Below are positions 20,779-29,892 of a DNA stretch of 64,000 nt, piece by piece. Where the stretch lies: contig NZ_SWKN01000006.1 of the NCBI RefSeq assembly GCF_005871185.1, positions 908,451 to 972,450 of the forward strand, in the 5' to 3' direction. The stretch is from Limnobacter alexandrii. Its GTDB lineage: Bacteria > Pseudomonadota > Gammaproteobacteria > Burkholderiales > Burkholderiaceae_B. Position 1 is the first letter of the stretch. Each line of letters starts with the position of its first letter. The notes beneath the pieces are model-generated. The model ran no database searches and was not told where the DNA came from. It worked only from the letters and a program-made list of their open reading frames with translations. The position numbers were made by a program, and so were the translations under genes.

Positions 20779-23256
20779 CTAGTTGTTGCCAAACAAGCGT
20801 TCAATGTCGTCGCGAGGTTGTTCGCGCGGGCGGGCAGGTGCCACATGGCTGGTGCCATCACCTGCGGTGGGGTTGCCACTGATGGGTGCTTCGCCGCTGC
20901 CCTCCAGCATGCCACCCAGGCCTTTCAAGAAGTTGAACAGGCTTGGGATGTCGTCACCGCCACCGTTCACATCAATGCGGGCCACGCCGTTGCCGGGTGT
21001 GTATTCGGAGTAATAATAATTCCCGTCGATGAACTCAAGGCCGGGCGGCACCGCTTGTGGTTTCTCTGGCAAATCAGCCAGGGCCACTTTCATGTAATCA
21101 ATCCAGATCGGCAGGGCCAAACCGCCACCGGTTTCGCGTGCACCCAGGTTGCGGGGTTGGTCGTAGCCCACCCAGGCTACTGCTGAAATGTCGCTGTTGT
21201 AACCGGCGAACCAGGCATCGTGGCTGTCATTGGTGGTGCCTGTTTTACCCACAATGTCGCCACGGTTGAGTACTTTGGCGCGGGTGGCGGTGCCGCGTTC
21301 AACTACCTCACGCAGCAGGCGGGTGGTGAGGAAAGCGTTGCGTGCGTCAATAACCCGGTTGGCTTCTTCGCCGGCAACCGCCGGGCGCGCGCGGGCCACA
21401 ATGCGACCTGAGCCATCTGTAATTTTTTCAATCAGATAGGGCTTTACGCGGTAACCCGAATTTGCAAATACGGAAAACGCGCTGGCCATTTGCAAGGGAT
21501 TGGTGGTGACCGCCCCCAATGCCATGGTGAGGTAGGGGGGCACATTGGCAGCAGGAAAGCCAAACTGGGTGGCCCAGCGTTGACCGTACTGCGGGGTAAT
21601 TTCTTGCAGAACCCGAATGGACACCATGTTTTTCGACTTTGCCAGGCCTTCCTTGAGCAGCATGGGGCCGTCATATTTTCCGTCGTAGTTCTTTGGGCTC
21701 CAGTCTTTGCCGCCTGGGGTGTCGGCTGGCACAAAAATGGGCTCATCCGCCACCAGTGTGGTCGGTGTGATTCCTTTTTCAAGTGCTGCCGAGTAGACGA
21801 ACGGCTTGAATGCCGAGCCTGGTTGGCGTGTGGCCTGTGTAACGTGGTTGAATTTGTTGCGAGAGAATTCAAAGCCTCCTGACAATGCACGGATGGCACC
21901 GTCTTTGGTGTTTATTGCAATGAATGCAGCCTCCACTTCAGGCAACTGCGTCAGCATGGGCGGCTGGTCTTTGCGCTTCAAAATACGCACCACTGCACCC
22001 CGTTTCAATCGTTTGTTGGCAGGGGCGCGTTCATTCAGCCAGCTTTCCGCTGGCTTCAGGCTGGCACCAGTCAGTTTCAGGGGCTCCCCTGCGCCTTGCG
22101 AGACGATCACCTCGGTGGGGCTGGCTGAGAGCACCACCGCGCTTTGTAAAAATCCATAGTCTGTGTAGTCGCTGATGTTGTCGCCAATCACTTCCTCGGC
22201 TTCTTTGGGGTCGTTGGGCAATTCAATGTAGCCTTCAGGGCCACGGAAGAATTGACGCAGTTCGTAGTCCATCACGCTGTTGCGCAAGGCGCGCTGGGCG
22301 GCGCGTTGCTCTTTGGCAATCAAGGTTGTGGTCACGGTAATGCCCGAGGTGTAGGCTTCTTCGCCGTACATTTCAACCACGGCCTGACGTGCCATTTCGG
22401 CCGCATAGTCGGCATTGATGGTGAGGCCTGTGGTGGCCTCGATGTCGTCGCCATTTGCCTTGCGGTTGCGGTACACCAGCTCGGTGTTCAGGGCCTCATC
22501 GAACTGGGCGTCATCGAGATATTCAAGATCGTTCATGCGGCGCAGTACGTACTCCTGGCGCACACGGGCACGGCTGGGATTCACGATTGGATTGTAAGCA
22601 GAGGGGGCTTTCGGCAAGCCTGCCAACATGGCCGCCTCGGCAGCGTTGATGTCGCGCAGGGGTTTGCCGAAATACACCTGAGAGGCAGACTGGAAGCCGT
22701 AGGCGCGTTGGCCCAGATAAATCTGGTTGATGTACAGCTCCAGAATTTCGTCTTTGGTCAAGCTGTCTTCAATTTTGTAGGCCAGCAACACTTCGTACAG
22801 TTTGCGGGTCCAGGTTTTGTCGCGGGTCAGGAAAAAATTGCGCGCCACCTGCATGGTAATGGTGCTGGCGCCCTGTGTGCGCCCGCCCGAGGTGACGTTG
22901 GTCACCAAGGCCCTGGCAACGCCCATGAAGTCGATGCCGCCATGCTCATAAAACCGGTCGTCTTCGGCAGCCAAAATGGCTTGCTGCATGACCAAGGGCA
23001 CTTCGGTGATGTCGACCGGGCGGCGGCGTTCTTCGCCAAATTCGCCAATCAGCACGCCGTCGGTGGTTAATACGCGCAATGGCACCTTGGGTCGGTAATC
23101 GGTCAAGGTGTCTAGGTCGGGCAACTTCGGGAAAATAAGTGCCAAGGCCACGCCGACGAGCAGTGCGCCAGAAACGCCCAAGCCGATCAGTACGGTGAGC
23201 GCAGTCGCGATAAAGCCATCAGAGTGGTGCTTGAGGCGGATTTTGTTTGAATTCAC
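20779..23256 (-). CDS. mrcA: Penicillin-binding protein 1A (bifunctional transglycosylase/transpeptidase)
   Basis: PBP1A polymerises and cross-links peptidoglycan. The 825-residue protein has one N-terminal membrane helix (about residues 15-42). Its GT51 domain includes EDDRFYEHGGID and QGASTITMQVARNFFL. An OB-like insert precedes the transpeptidase with nucleophile motif SAFKP, SKN, and KTGTTNDSHDAWF. The start is GTG; a minus-strand TACAAT about 32 bases upstream may be its -10. The gene is divergent from pilM, an arrangement conserved in many beta- and gamma-proteobacteria. Confidence 0.97.
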   Translation of the reverse strand: MNSNKIRLKHHSDGFIATALTVLIGLGVSGALLVGVALALIFPKLPDLDTLTDYRPKVPLRVLTTDGVLIGEFGEERRRPVDITEVPLVMQQAILAAEDDRFYEHGGIDFMGVARALVTNVTSGGRTQGASTITMQVARNFFLTRDKTWTRKLYEVLLAYKIEDSLTKDEILELYINQIYLGQRAYGFQSASQVYFGKPLRDINAAEAAMLAGLPKAPSAYNPIVNPSRARVRQEYVLRRMNDLEYLDDAQFDEALNTELVYRNRKANGDDIEATTGLTINADYAAEMARQAVVEMYGEEAYTSGITVTTTLIAKEQRAAQRALRNSVMDYELRQFFRGPEGYIELPNDPKEAEEVIGDNISDYTDYGFLQSAVVLSASPTEVIVSQGAGEPLKLTGASLKPAESWLNERAPANKRLKRGAVVRILKRKDQPPMLTQLPEVEAAFIAINTKDGAIRALSGGFEFSRNKFNHVTQATRQPGSAFKPFVYSAALEKGITPTTLVADEPIFVPADTPGGKDWSPKNYDGKYDGPMLLKEGLAKSKNMVSIRVLQEITPQYGQRWATQFGFPAANVPPYLTMALGAVTTNPLQMASAFSVFANSGYRVKPYLIEKITDGSGRIVARARPAVAGEEANRVIDARNAFLTTRLLREVVERGTATRAKVLNRGDIVGKTGTTNDSHDAWFAGYNSDISAVAWVGYDQPRNLGARETGGGLALPIWIDYMKVALADLPEKPQAVPPGLEFIDGNYYYSEYTPGNGVARIDVNGGGDDIPSLFNFLKGLGGMLEGSGEAPISGNPTAGDGTSHVAPARPREQPRDDIERLFGNN

Positions 23257-23436
23257 AGGTCGGAACAGGATTGGTGTTGGTGGCTACATTGTATCTGCCA
23301 ACGCACGGGAATTTCCGATCGTTGACTCTAGTGGTGAATTCACGGTCTCCCCCTAGTGGTTGTCCCCCTCCAATGAGGGTTAGCTGGTCGAGCTAAATTT
23401 TCTACCCTGAAGGCCTACCTTGCTCAGGGTCTATCC

Positions 23437-24405
23437 ATGAAATCAGTTCGAAATTGGTTTTTTAACGTGCATGCAGGTGCGGCACATGCCTTGTCCATTT
23501 CCTTTAGCGGGGGAAGGTGGCGTTGGGTTTACGGCGAAATTGAGCGACGGGGGCGATTGTCTTTTAAATCAATCCGGGCTTCTGGCGGCGTCTCGTTGGG
23601 GTTAATCCCTCAAGAGGATGCCCTTCTGAGTGCGGTATCGCTCGAACAAGCGTTTCTCGCCGCAATTGGCGAGCTTCCTTCCACTTGGCCCAAGCCTCAG
23701 TTCGTGGTGGTTTCTGTGCCGTCCAGGCATGCCTATCTGGGTGAAATTTCGGTGCCCAAAGATGAGCGTGAGAGTTTGATTCGATTTCAGATTGAAGAAC
23801 TGATGGAGGCTGCGGCAGGCGAGTCTGAAAGGGAAGCGGCGTTTGATTGGCAAGTGAAGGCCGAGTTGTCGGATGGCAGTGTCAGCCTGGCCGTAGCGGG
23901 CATTGATCAAAAGCAGGTGGATGAAATTTTGCGGGCTTGCAAGAGCTGCAACCTGACTTGCCTGGGCATTACTTTGGATACTGTGGCGGCCATGAATGGT
24001 TACTTGCAGATGGCGTCTGCAGCGTTGAAATCGGCAGACATCCGTTTTCTGTTGCATGGCGAATTGTCTCGGCACCACGTTCGTTTGGCGGTTTTCTCAC
24101 AGGGCGTGCTGTTCAATGAAAGCTCGGAGCACAGTGAAGAGGGTTTTTCGGTGGTGCAAGCGGTGTCGGCACTGGAGCGCCTTGTATCGACCTGGACGCG
24201 GGATGGTGCGCCCGAGGAGATTGCATCCGTCCGACTGATTTTGGGTGGCGAGCTGATGTATGCAAAAGGGTGCGAGTCTACTGCCAAGCGCAGTCAAACC
24301 CTGTCGACCCGACTGCTGGATATTTCCCCCCGAAAGGAATTGCAGGGGCATTGGCATGACGATGTGGTGCCATTTGGCGCATTGGAGGCCATGCCATGCG
24401 AGTGA
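23437..24405 (+). CDS. pilM: PilM-like type IV pilus assembly protein, divergent
   Basis: Position as first gene of pilMNOPQ and general layout identify it as PilM, the cytoplasmic actin-like protein that binds the PilN N-terminus. At 322 residues it is shorter than the usual 350 or so. The family nucleotide-binding start (GIDIxSxxVK-like) is replaced by HALSISFSGGRWRWV, so ATP binding is doubtful. Recognisable parts include VVVSVPSRHAYLGEISVPKD, LIRFQIEELM and CLGITLDTVAAMNGYLQ. No better upstream start is visible. It overlaps pilN by 10 bases. Confidence 0.8.
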   Translation: MKSVRNWFFNVHAGAAHALSISFSGGRWRWVYGEIERRGRLSFKSIRASGGVSLGLIPQEDALLSAVSLEQAFLAAIGELPSTWPKPQFVVVSVPSRHAYLGEISVPKDERESLIRFQIEELMEAAAGESEREAAFDWQVKAELSDGSVSLAVAGIDQKQVDEILRACKSCNLTCLGITLDTVAAMNGYLQMASAALKSADIRFLLHGELSRHHVRLAVFSQGVLFNESSEHSEEGFSVVQAVSALERLVSTWTRDGAPEEIASVRLILGGELMYAKGCESTAKRSQTLSTRLLDISPRKELQGHWHDDVVPFGALEAMPCE

Positions 24406-24974
24406 TCTTATTCAATCTTTTTCCCTACCGGGCAATGCGGGAGACGCGCAGAAAACGCCGCGTGATTACGGAATTGGCGGTGGGTTCAGTCCTTGGCTTT
24501 TGGGTTTGTTACGGGATTGGCCTCGAATTCGATGCTCGTCTGGAGAGGCAGCAGGGGTTTTTGGGGAACCTCAATGCAATGGAGTCGGAGATGACGTCGC
24601 GAGTGGCTGAAGTACAGGCGATGAAGGACAAAGTTGCCGTGTTGGGTCGCCAGGTGAATGCCCTGAAAGCGGTTGAGAGAGAATCAATTCTCGCAAGTCG
24701 ATGGGTTTCTTACCTTGATGCCACGGTGCCGTCAAATGTGTCAATGAACCGGCTGGTGGTCAACAAAAATATGTTGGTTGTCAACGGGTTTACCGATGCA
24801 GTGTCTAGTCTGGCTCAGTGGGTTGACCAAATGGAAGCGGGTAACAGTTTATTTGTGTCCGTTAATCTCGTGTCCGTGACCGAATCAAAAAAGTCCGTTG
24901 ACGGTGCTCCGGATAACCGTCATTCATTCGAAATCAGGGCGATTTTACGAGGTACAGAACATGCGCCTGGATGA
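24396..24974 (+). CDS. pilN: Type IV pilus inner-membrane protein PilN
   Basis: The 192-residue protein begins with MRVILFNLFPYRAMRE, a form of the INLLPYR motif that inserts into PilM. One membrane helix (about residues 28-46) and a coiled-coil and ferredoxin-like periplasmic domain follow. PilN pairs with PilO to form the alignment complex between inner-membrane motor and the secretin. It overlaps pilM and, by 14 bases, pilO. Confidence 0.92.
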   Translation: MRVILFNLFPYRAMRETRRKRRVITELAVGSVLGFWVCYGIGLEFDARLERQQGFLGNLNAMESEMTSRVAEVQAMKDKVAVLGRQVNALKAVERESILASRWVSYLDATVPSNVSMNRLVVNKNMLVVNGFTDAVSSLAQWVDQMEAGNSLFVSVNLVSVTESKKSVDGAPDNRHSFEIRAILRGTEHAPG

Positions 24975-25605
24975 GATGAGTTTTCGGGAAATGATTGATG
25001 AGTTGTCCCTTCTGTCCTTGTCCAAGCGGCTGGCATTGATTGTTGGGCTTTGGCTGGTTTTTTTGGTTCTGGCTTATTTTCTGTTCTGGAAAAACAGTTT
25101 GACCATGAGCGCTCAACTGGATGGCAACATTCGTGATTCTTTGGCACGTTTGGATTCTCAATCTCAATTGTTGTTGGACCGGCCTGCAATCCAAGCTGAG
25201 CTGAACCAGTTGGAGGCGCAGTTGCCCTTGCTGAAACAGTCGCTGCCTTCCGAGCGTGAATTGGCCTCCTTGCTTGAGCGTATCAACGATCTGATTCTGA
25301 ACCATGGATTAAAGCTGGTGGAATTCACACCCAAAGAGGGCTTGGATCGCGAAGTGATGCGTGTGGTGCCGGTGAAGGTCAATGTGCGCGGGAGTGGTGA
25401 GGCGATTGCCCGTTTGCCCAACTACATCGCGGCACTGAGTCGTCAGGTCAGTCTGAGGGAGTTTGACATGACTTACTCTTCCGCTGATGGTGGTTGGCAA
25501 ATGACAGGGGAGTTGAATGCCTTTGCGCAGCTGCCACTGAATGCATCTCAAGCCGTTGCGCAGGAATTTGTGACGAATCAGTACGAGGAGCCTGGAAAGC
25601 CATGA
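24961..25605 (+). CDS. pilO: Type IV pilus inner-membrane protein PilO
   Basis: The 214-residue protein has a short cytoplasmic segment, one membrane helix (LALIVGLWLVFLVLAYFLFW), a periplasmic coiled coil (residues about 55-105) and a ferredoxin-like domain with LPNYIAALSRQVSLREFDMT. PilO forms heterodimers with PilN. The chosen ATG gives the family-like cytoplasmic start MRLDEMSFREMIDELSLLSL. It overlaps pilP by ATGA. Confidence 0.92.
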   Translation: MRLDEMSFREMIDELSLLSLSKRLALIVGLWLVFLVLAYFLFWKNSLTMSAQLDGNIRDSLARLDSQSQLLLDRPAIQAELNQLEAQLPLLKQSLPSERELASLLERINDLILNHGLKLVEFTPKEGLDREVMRVVPVKVNVRGSGEAIARLPNYIAALSRQVSLREFDMTYSSADGGWQMTGELNAFAQLPLNASQAVAQEFVTNQYEEPGKP

Positions 25606-26111
25606 TGGATTTTCTTTTTGCGAGTTTGCTGGTGCCATTTTTTCCTGAATTGGATGATCCAAGGAAGAAGCATGCCGTCACCATGGTTGCGTTTGAGCAA
25701 CGTTTAAATGCAAGCCAGGCTCAGCTAACCCACGACAGCAAGCCTCTGGAGATATCACCCACAGTTGCCCTGAGCATTCGTGCAACCGATCTTCCTCCAA
25801 TCACGGGGCGTTTGTTTCAGTGGTCCAGCACGCAGCAGAATGTGGAAGCCAATCGGAGTGCAGCCTTGGATTTGGTGGCGGAGTCGTTGCGTTTGACGGG
25901 GTTGATCGAGTCAGCAGGCCATCGAGTGGCGATACTCAACGACGGGCATGTTGATCATGTTGTTGGGGTGGGCAGTTATGTGCTGGGGGCTTACCGAGTG
26001 ACCTCTGTCGGCCCTGGGCAGGTCGTGTTGTCACGATTGGATGCACGGGTTGGAGACAAACGCCTTGAATTGAACCTAATTTCACCAAAACCAGCCGGGG
26101 ATGCCCAATGA
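25602..26111 (+). CDS. pilP: PilP-like pilus protein without a lipobox
   Basis: The C-terminal domain (LDLVAESLRLTGLIESAGHR through VGSYVLGAYRVTSVGPGQVV) is recognisably PilP, the inner-membrane lipoprotein that links PilNO to PilQ. The product has 169 residues and contains no cysteine at all. Its N-terminus reads MMDFLFASLLVPFFPELDDP, with a short hydrophobic run but no basic n-region and no lipobox, so standard lipid anchoring is impossible. It overlaps pilO and pilQ by ATGA, so the start is well fixed. Either it is anchored by this hydrophobic segment or held only by PilNO. Confidence 0.82.
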   Translation: MMDFLFASLLVPFFPELDDPRKKHAVTMVAFEQRLNASQAQLTHDSKPLEISPTVALSIRATDLPPITGRLFQWSSTQQNVEANRSAALDLVAESLRLTGLIESAGHRVAILNDGHVDHVVGVGSYVLGAYRVTSVGPGQVVLSRLDARVGDKRLELNLISPKPAGDAQ

Positions 26112-28189
26112 GCAATCAACTGTTTAACTTTGTATCTGTGCGAATCTGCTGCAGGGCGGCTGTGTTCACTTTCGGTTTGCTGCTTCATGTGCAGGCTCAT
26201 GCCTTGACTGTGGTCGATGCCAGACTGGAGGAACTTGCTGACCAGGCCCGCGTTACGCTGGCTTTTGATCGGGCTTTTGATGGAAAGCTGGGTTTGTTTC
26301 GGATTGCAAACCCAGCCCGGCAGGTGGTGGATTTTCCAGTGGAACTGGCCAACAGCGTCTTGCCCATCAAGTTGCCCGCAGACAGCAGAATCAAGAAAAC
26401 GCAGTTGATTGCTGCGGGTGGTAAAACCCGCTTGGTGTTCGAGTTGGTGCAAAATTACGAGGTTCAATTCACGCAAAAGGATCAATCGATCGAGTTGACC
26501 TTCTCGGGGCCGAAGCCCTTCTTGCCAGATGGCAGGCAGGCGGCGGTATTGTCTGCGAACAGCGCATTGAAAGAAACAGTTGCGAAAGTTACAGGCAAGC
26601 CTGCTGTGATTGCTGAAGGCCCGGTGCTGCAATCTTGGCGACTGGAGAAATTGGCTGACAGGCAGCTGCTGCGGTTGGAGTTTGACCAGCCTGACATTGT
26701 TGCTGATGCCGTGTTGCTTAATGAGCAACTGAAGGTCAGATTTGCCAATGCAAAACTTGCGTCCGGGGTAAAGAAACAGCTTCAGACGGAGGAAAACTCT
26801 CCACTGACCGAACTGGAAGTGACGCCAGGTGACATCGCCCTGACTTTGCAACTGCGGCTGAACCGTGCTACCCACCTGATACGCCAACGTGGGCCTGTTG
26901 TGGAGGTAGAGGTGAACCCGATACAAGCAAAGGCTGCATCTGGACGGGCCATTGAGATCAAACCCGCAAGCCCGGAGCAAAGTTTGGTGGCGCGCTACAC
27001 GGGCCGCCCAATTACCCTGGATTTCAAGGATGCAGATATTCGCACCGTGATGCAGGTGTTTGCCGACTTCACCAAGATGAACCTGGTGTTGAGTGATTCG
27101 GTACAAGGCAAGGTCACCGTATTTTTGAAAGACGTGCCTTGGGATCAGGCACTGGACATTGTGATGCGCTCCAAGGGCTTGGTGTCGAGCCAGTCGGGCA
27201 ATGTGTTGTTGGTGTCTACGCCCACCGATGTAAGCAATGATCAGTTTCAAACCGCAAACAGGCGCGCACAAGATGAAATGGAACCCTTGGTGTCCAAAGT
27301 GTTTCAAATCAGCTACCAAAAAACAGCAGACCTGGTGGCATTAATTCGGTCTGACGACTCCAGGTTGTTGTCGGCTCGAGGTACTTTGATTTCTGATGAG
27401 CGCACCAGCCAGATATTCGTTCAGGACACGCCTTCAAGGCTGGAGCGAATCGCCATGATTGTGAATGGCTTGGACAAACCAGTGAAACAAGTCATGATTG
27501 AAGCACGCGTTGTTCTGGCGGACACCTCCGTGTCAAAAGATTTGGGGGTCAGGTTGCGAGCTTTGTCATCTCGGGCCGATCCTGGTTTCAAGGATGTTGG
27601 CGACCAGTTTGGTAGCGGCAATTTCCTGAATACAGGCGTGGAAAATGCAACCAACCTGGGTTACACGTTGTTCAATGCAAACTCAACGCGATTAATCAAT
27701 CTGCAACTTCGGGCACTTGAACTCGAGAACAAGGTGCGCACGGTATCGAATCCCCGAGTGATTACATCCAACAAAGAGCCTGCCCTGATTGAGCAGGGCA
27801 CGGAAATTCCCTATCAAATAGCGACAAGCAGTGGTGCAACCGCTACAGAGTTCAAGGAGGCCAATTTAAAGCTGGCGGTCACTCCCCAGATTGCGCCTGA
27901 TGGCACTGTGCTGCTGGATGTGGATGTTGCAAAAGACTCGATTGGGATTCAGACCACCAATGGACCCGCGATTGATACCCGCAGGGTGAAAACCAAGGTG
28001 TTGGTCAGTGATGGTGGCACCGTGGTTTTGGGCGGCATTTTCGAAGAGGATGACAATGTGTTGAGCGACAAAACCCCGTTTCTGGGCGATATTCCGGGGC
28101 TCGGTGTGTTGTTTCGCGGCAAAAATGAATCCAGGCGCAGGGCCGAATTGTTAATCTTTTTGACGCCGGTTGTGCTCACAAGCCAATAA
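26108..28189 (+). CDS. pilQ: Type IV pilus secretin PilQ
   Basis: PilQ forms the outer-membrane channel for the pilus. The 693-residue protein has a signal peptide ending near VQAHA. Two AMIN domains (residues about 35-270) bind peptidoglycan. An STN/N0 domain follows at RPITLDFKDADIRTVMQVFA, then an N1 domain, and the secretin core (VEARVVLADTSVSKDLGVRL; RTVSNPRVITSNKEPALIEQ; FLGDIPGLGVLFRG...LLIFLTPVV). It is full length. It closes the pilMNOPQ unit; aroK follows 49 bases later, a common order. Confidence 0.96.
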   Translation: MSNQLFNFVSVRICCRAAVFTFGLLLHVQAHALTVVDARLEELADQARVTLAFDRAFDGKLGLFRIANPARQVVDFPVELANSVLPIKLPADSRIKKTQLIAAGGKTRLVFELVQNYEVQFTQKDQSIELTFSGPKPFLPDGRQAAVLSANSALKETVAKVTGKPAVIAEGPVLQSWRLEKLADRQLLRLEFDQPDIVADAVLLNEQLKVRFANAKLASGVKKQLQTEENSPLTELEVTPGDIALTLQLRLNRATHLIRQRGPVVEVEVNPIQAKAASGRAIEIKPASPEQSLVARYTGRPITLDFKDADIRTVMQVFADFTKMNLVLSDSVQGKVTVFLKDVPWDQALDIVMRSKGLVSSQSGNVLLVSTPTDVSNDQFQTANRRAQDEMEPLVSKVFQISYQKTADLVALIRSDDSRLLSARGTLISDERTSQIFVQDTPSRLERIAMIVNGLDKPVKQVMIEARVVLADTSVSKDLGVRLRALSSRADPGFKDVGDQFGSGNFLNTGVENATNLGYTLFNANSTRLINLQLRALELENKVRTVSNPRVITSNKEPALIEQGTEIPYQIATSSGATATEFKEANLKLAVTPQIAPDGTVLLDVDVAKDSIGIQTTNGPAIDTRRVKTKVLVSDGGTVVLGGIFEEDDNVLSDKTPFLGDIPGLGVLFRGKNESRRRAELLIFLTPVVLTSQ

Positions 28190-28238
28190 CACAAGCTTTA
28201 CCGTACAATGATTTGATTGTTCACAAAGATTTAACGAA

Positions 28239-28799
28239 GTGTCTAATCAATGCATTGTGCTGGTGGGCATGATGGGCGCCGGCAAAAGCACTGTCGGCAA
28301 GGCCTTGGCCAAGCATCTGTCCTGGGAGTTCACTGACACCGATCACCTGATCGAGCATCAAACTGGTGTCAGCATTCCCGTTATTTTCGAAATTGAGGGT
28401 GAGGCCGGCTTTCGACGACGCGAATCTTTGGCCTTGGCCAGTTTCGTCGGCAAGGAGCGTCAAGTGATTGCCACAGGCGGCGGTATTGTCCTGGCGCCTG
28501 AAAACAGGGCTGTGTTGCAGCAAATTGGTGCCGTGGTTTATCTGAGCGCATCTGCAGGCGAGCTTTACCAGCGTACGCGCCTGGACAAGAACCGCCCATT
28601 GCTTCAAGGACCCAATCCCCGCCGGAAAATTGAAGAATTGCTGGCGGCGCGATTGCCCCTGTACAAAGAGGTTGCGGATGTGGTGATTGAAACCGGCCGT
28701 CAACCCGTGTACCAAATCGTGAACAAAATTAGCCATGCTTTAAAATTGGGGCACAAACCCCCTGCGGGCACAGAACAGAAGGCCACTGGAACAGAATGA
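28239..28799 (+). CDS. aroK: Shikimate kinase
   Basis: AroK phosphorylates shikimate using ATP in aromatic amino acid synthesis. The 186-residue product has the P-loop GMMGAGKS at residues 10-17, the shikimate site [14 protein letters not shown], and ATGGGIVL. The start is GTG ([10 protein letters not shown]). A TACAAT hexamer at 28204-28209 could be a -10, but no -35 matches. The end overlaps aroB by ATGA. Confidence 0.97.
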   Translation: MSNQCIVLVGMMGAGKSTVGKALAKHLSWEFTDTDHLIEHQTGVSIPVIFEIEGEAGFRRRESLALASFVGKERQVIATGGGIVLAPENRAVLQQIGAVVYLSASAGELYQRTRLDKNRPLLQGPNPRRKIEELLAARLPLYKEVADVVIETGRQPVYQIVNKISHALKLGHKPPAGTEQKATGTE

Positions 28800-29890
28800 C
28801 TCAATACACCCTTGAAGTTGATTTGGGCGAACGCAGCTATCCGATTCACATCGGTGCGGGCCTGCTTGGCCATGCAAATCTGTTTCAGCCCCACGTGAAC
28901 GGTAAAACCGTGATGATTTGCACCAACACCACGGTGGGTCCATTGTATGCAGACCGCCTGAAGGCTACTTTGCAACAGGCGGGCGCCAAGCAAACGCACA
29001 TGGTGAGCTTGCCGGACGGCGAGGAATTCAAAGACTGGCCCACTTTGCAGCGGGTGTTCGATGCCTTGTTGCAAAACCATTGCGACCGAAAAACCGTGTT
29101 GGTAGCACTTGGCGGTGGCGTGATTGGCGACATGGGCGGTTTTGCAGCCTCGGCTTTCATGCGTGGCATACCATTCATCCAGGTGCCCACCACCTTGTTG
29201 AGCCAGGTGGACAGTTCAGTGGGTGGAAAAACCGGCATTAACCACCCCTTGGGCAAGAACATGATCGGCGCGTTTTACCAGCCACAAATGGTCTTGACCG
29301 ACATTGCCACCTTGAACACTTTGCCTGATCGTGAGTTGAGTTGTGGCCTTGCCGAGATCATCAAGCATGGCGCTATTGCAGACACCGAATACCTGGACAT
29401 GGTCGAGGACAACATGCCTGGCCTGTTGAACCGCGATCTGGAATTGCTCGCATTGGTGGTGAAGCGTTCTTGCGAGATTAAGGCCGAGGTGGTGTCCAAA
29501 GATGAGCGCGAGGGGGGCATACGCGCCATTCTCAATTTTGGCCACACCTTTGGCCATGCGATTGAAGCGGGCATGGGTTACGGTCAGTGGTACCACGGCG
29601 AGGCGGTGGGTTGCGGCATGGTGATTGCTGCTGACTTGTGCCGGCGCATGGGCCGCTTGAGTGCAGAAGAGTCTGCACGCCTGAAGAAGATTGTGATTGA
29701 CGCCCGTTTGCCAGCCATTCCGCCGCGCTTGGGTGTCGACAAATTCATGGAATTGATGGCGCATGACAAAAAAGCCGATTCAGGTTCCATCAAATACGTG
29801 TTGCTGAATGGCTTGGGTGGGGCTTCCACCTCGCCCGCCGACGAGGCTTTGGTGCGGCAAACATTGCAGGAAATGGGGGCGGGGGACTAA
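28796..29890 (+). CDS. aroB: 3-dehydroquinate synthase
   Basis: AroB makes 3-dehydroquinate, the second step of the shikimate pathway, with NAD and a divalent metal. The 364-residue protein has the NAD-binding [16 protein letters not shown], the substrate/metal region [20 protein letters not shown]-like stretch ([20 protein letters not shown]) and metal ligands in [12 protein letters not shown] and [11 protein letters not shown]. It is coupled to aroK and followed after 2 bases by dgt. Confidence 0.98.
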   Translation: MTQYTLEVDLGERSYPIHIGAGLLGHANLFQPHVNGKTVMICTNTTVGPLYADRLKATLQQAGAKQTHMVSLPDGEEFKDWPTLQRVFDALLQNHCDRKTVLVALGGGVIGDMGGFAASAFMRGIPFIQVPTTLLSQVDSSVGGKTGINHPLGKNMIGAFYQPQMVLTDIATLNTLPDRELSCGLAEIIKHGAIADTEYLDMVEDNMPGLLNRDLELLALVVKRSCEIKAEVVSKDEREGGIRAILNFGHTFGHAIEAGMGYGQWYHGEAVGCGMVIAADLCRRMGRLSAEESARLKKIVIDARLPAIPPRLGVDKFMELMAHDKKADSGSIKYVLLNGLGGASTSPADEALVRQTLQEMGAGD

Positions 29891-29892
29891 CA

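Noticed and set aside
25991-27319. Minus-strand open frame of 442 codons opposite pilQ
   Set aside because: It is antisense to the AMIN and N-domains of PilQ and has no motif.
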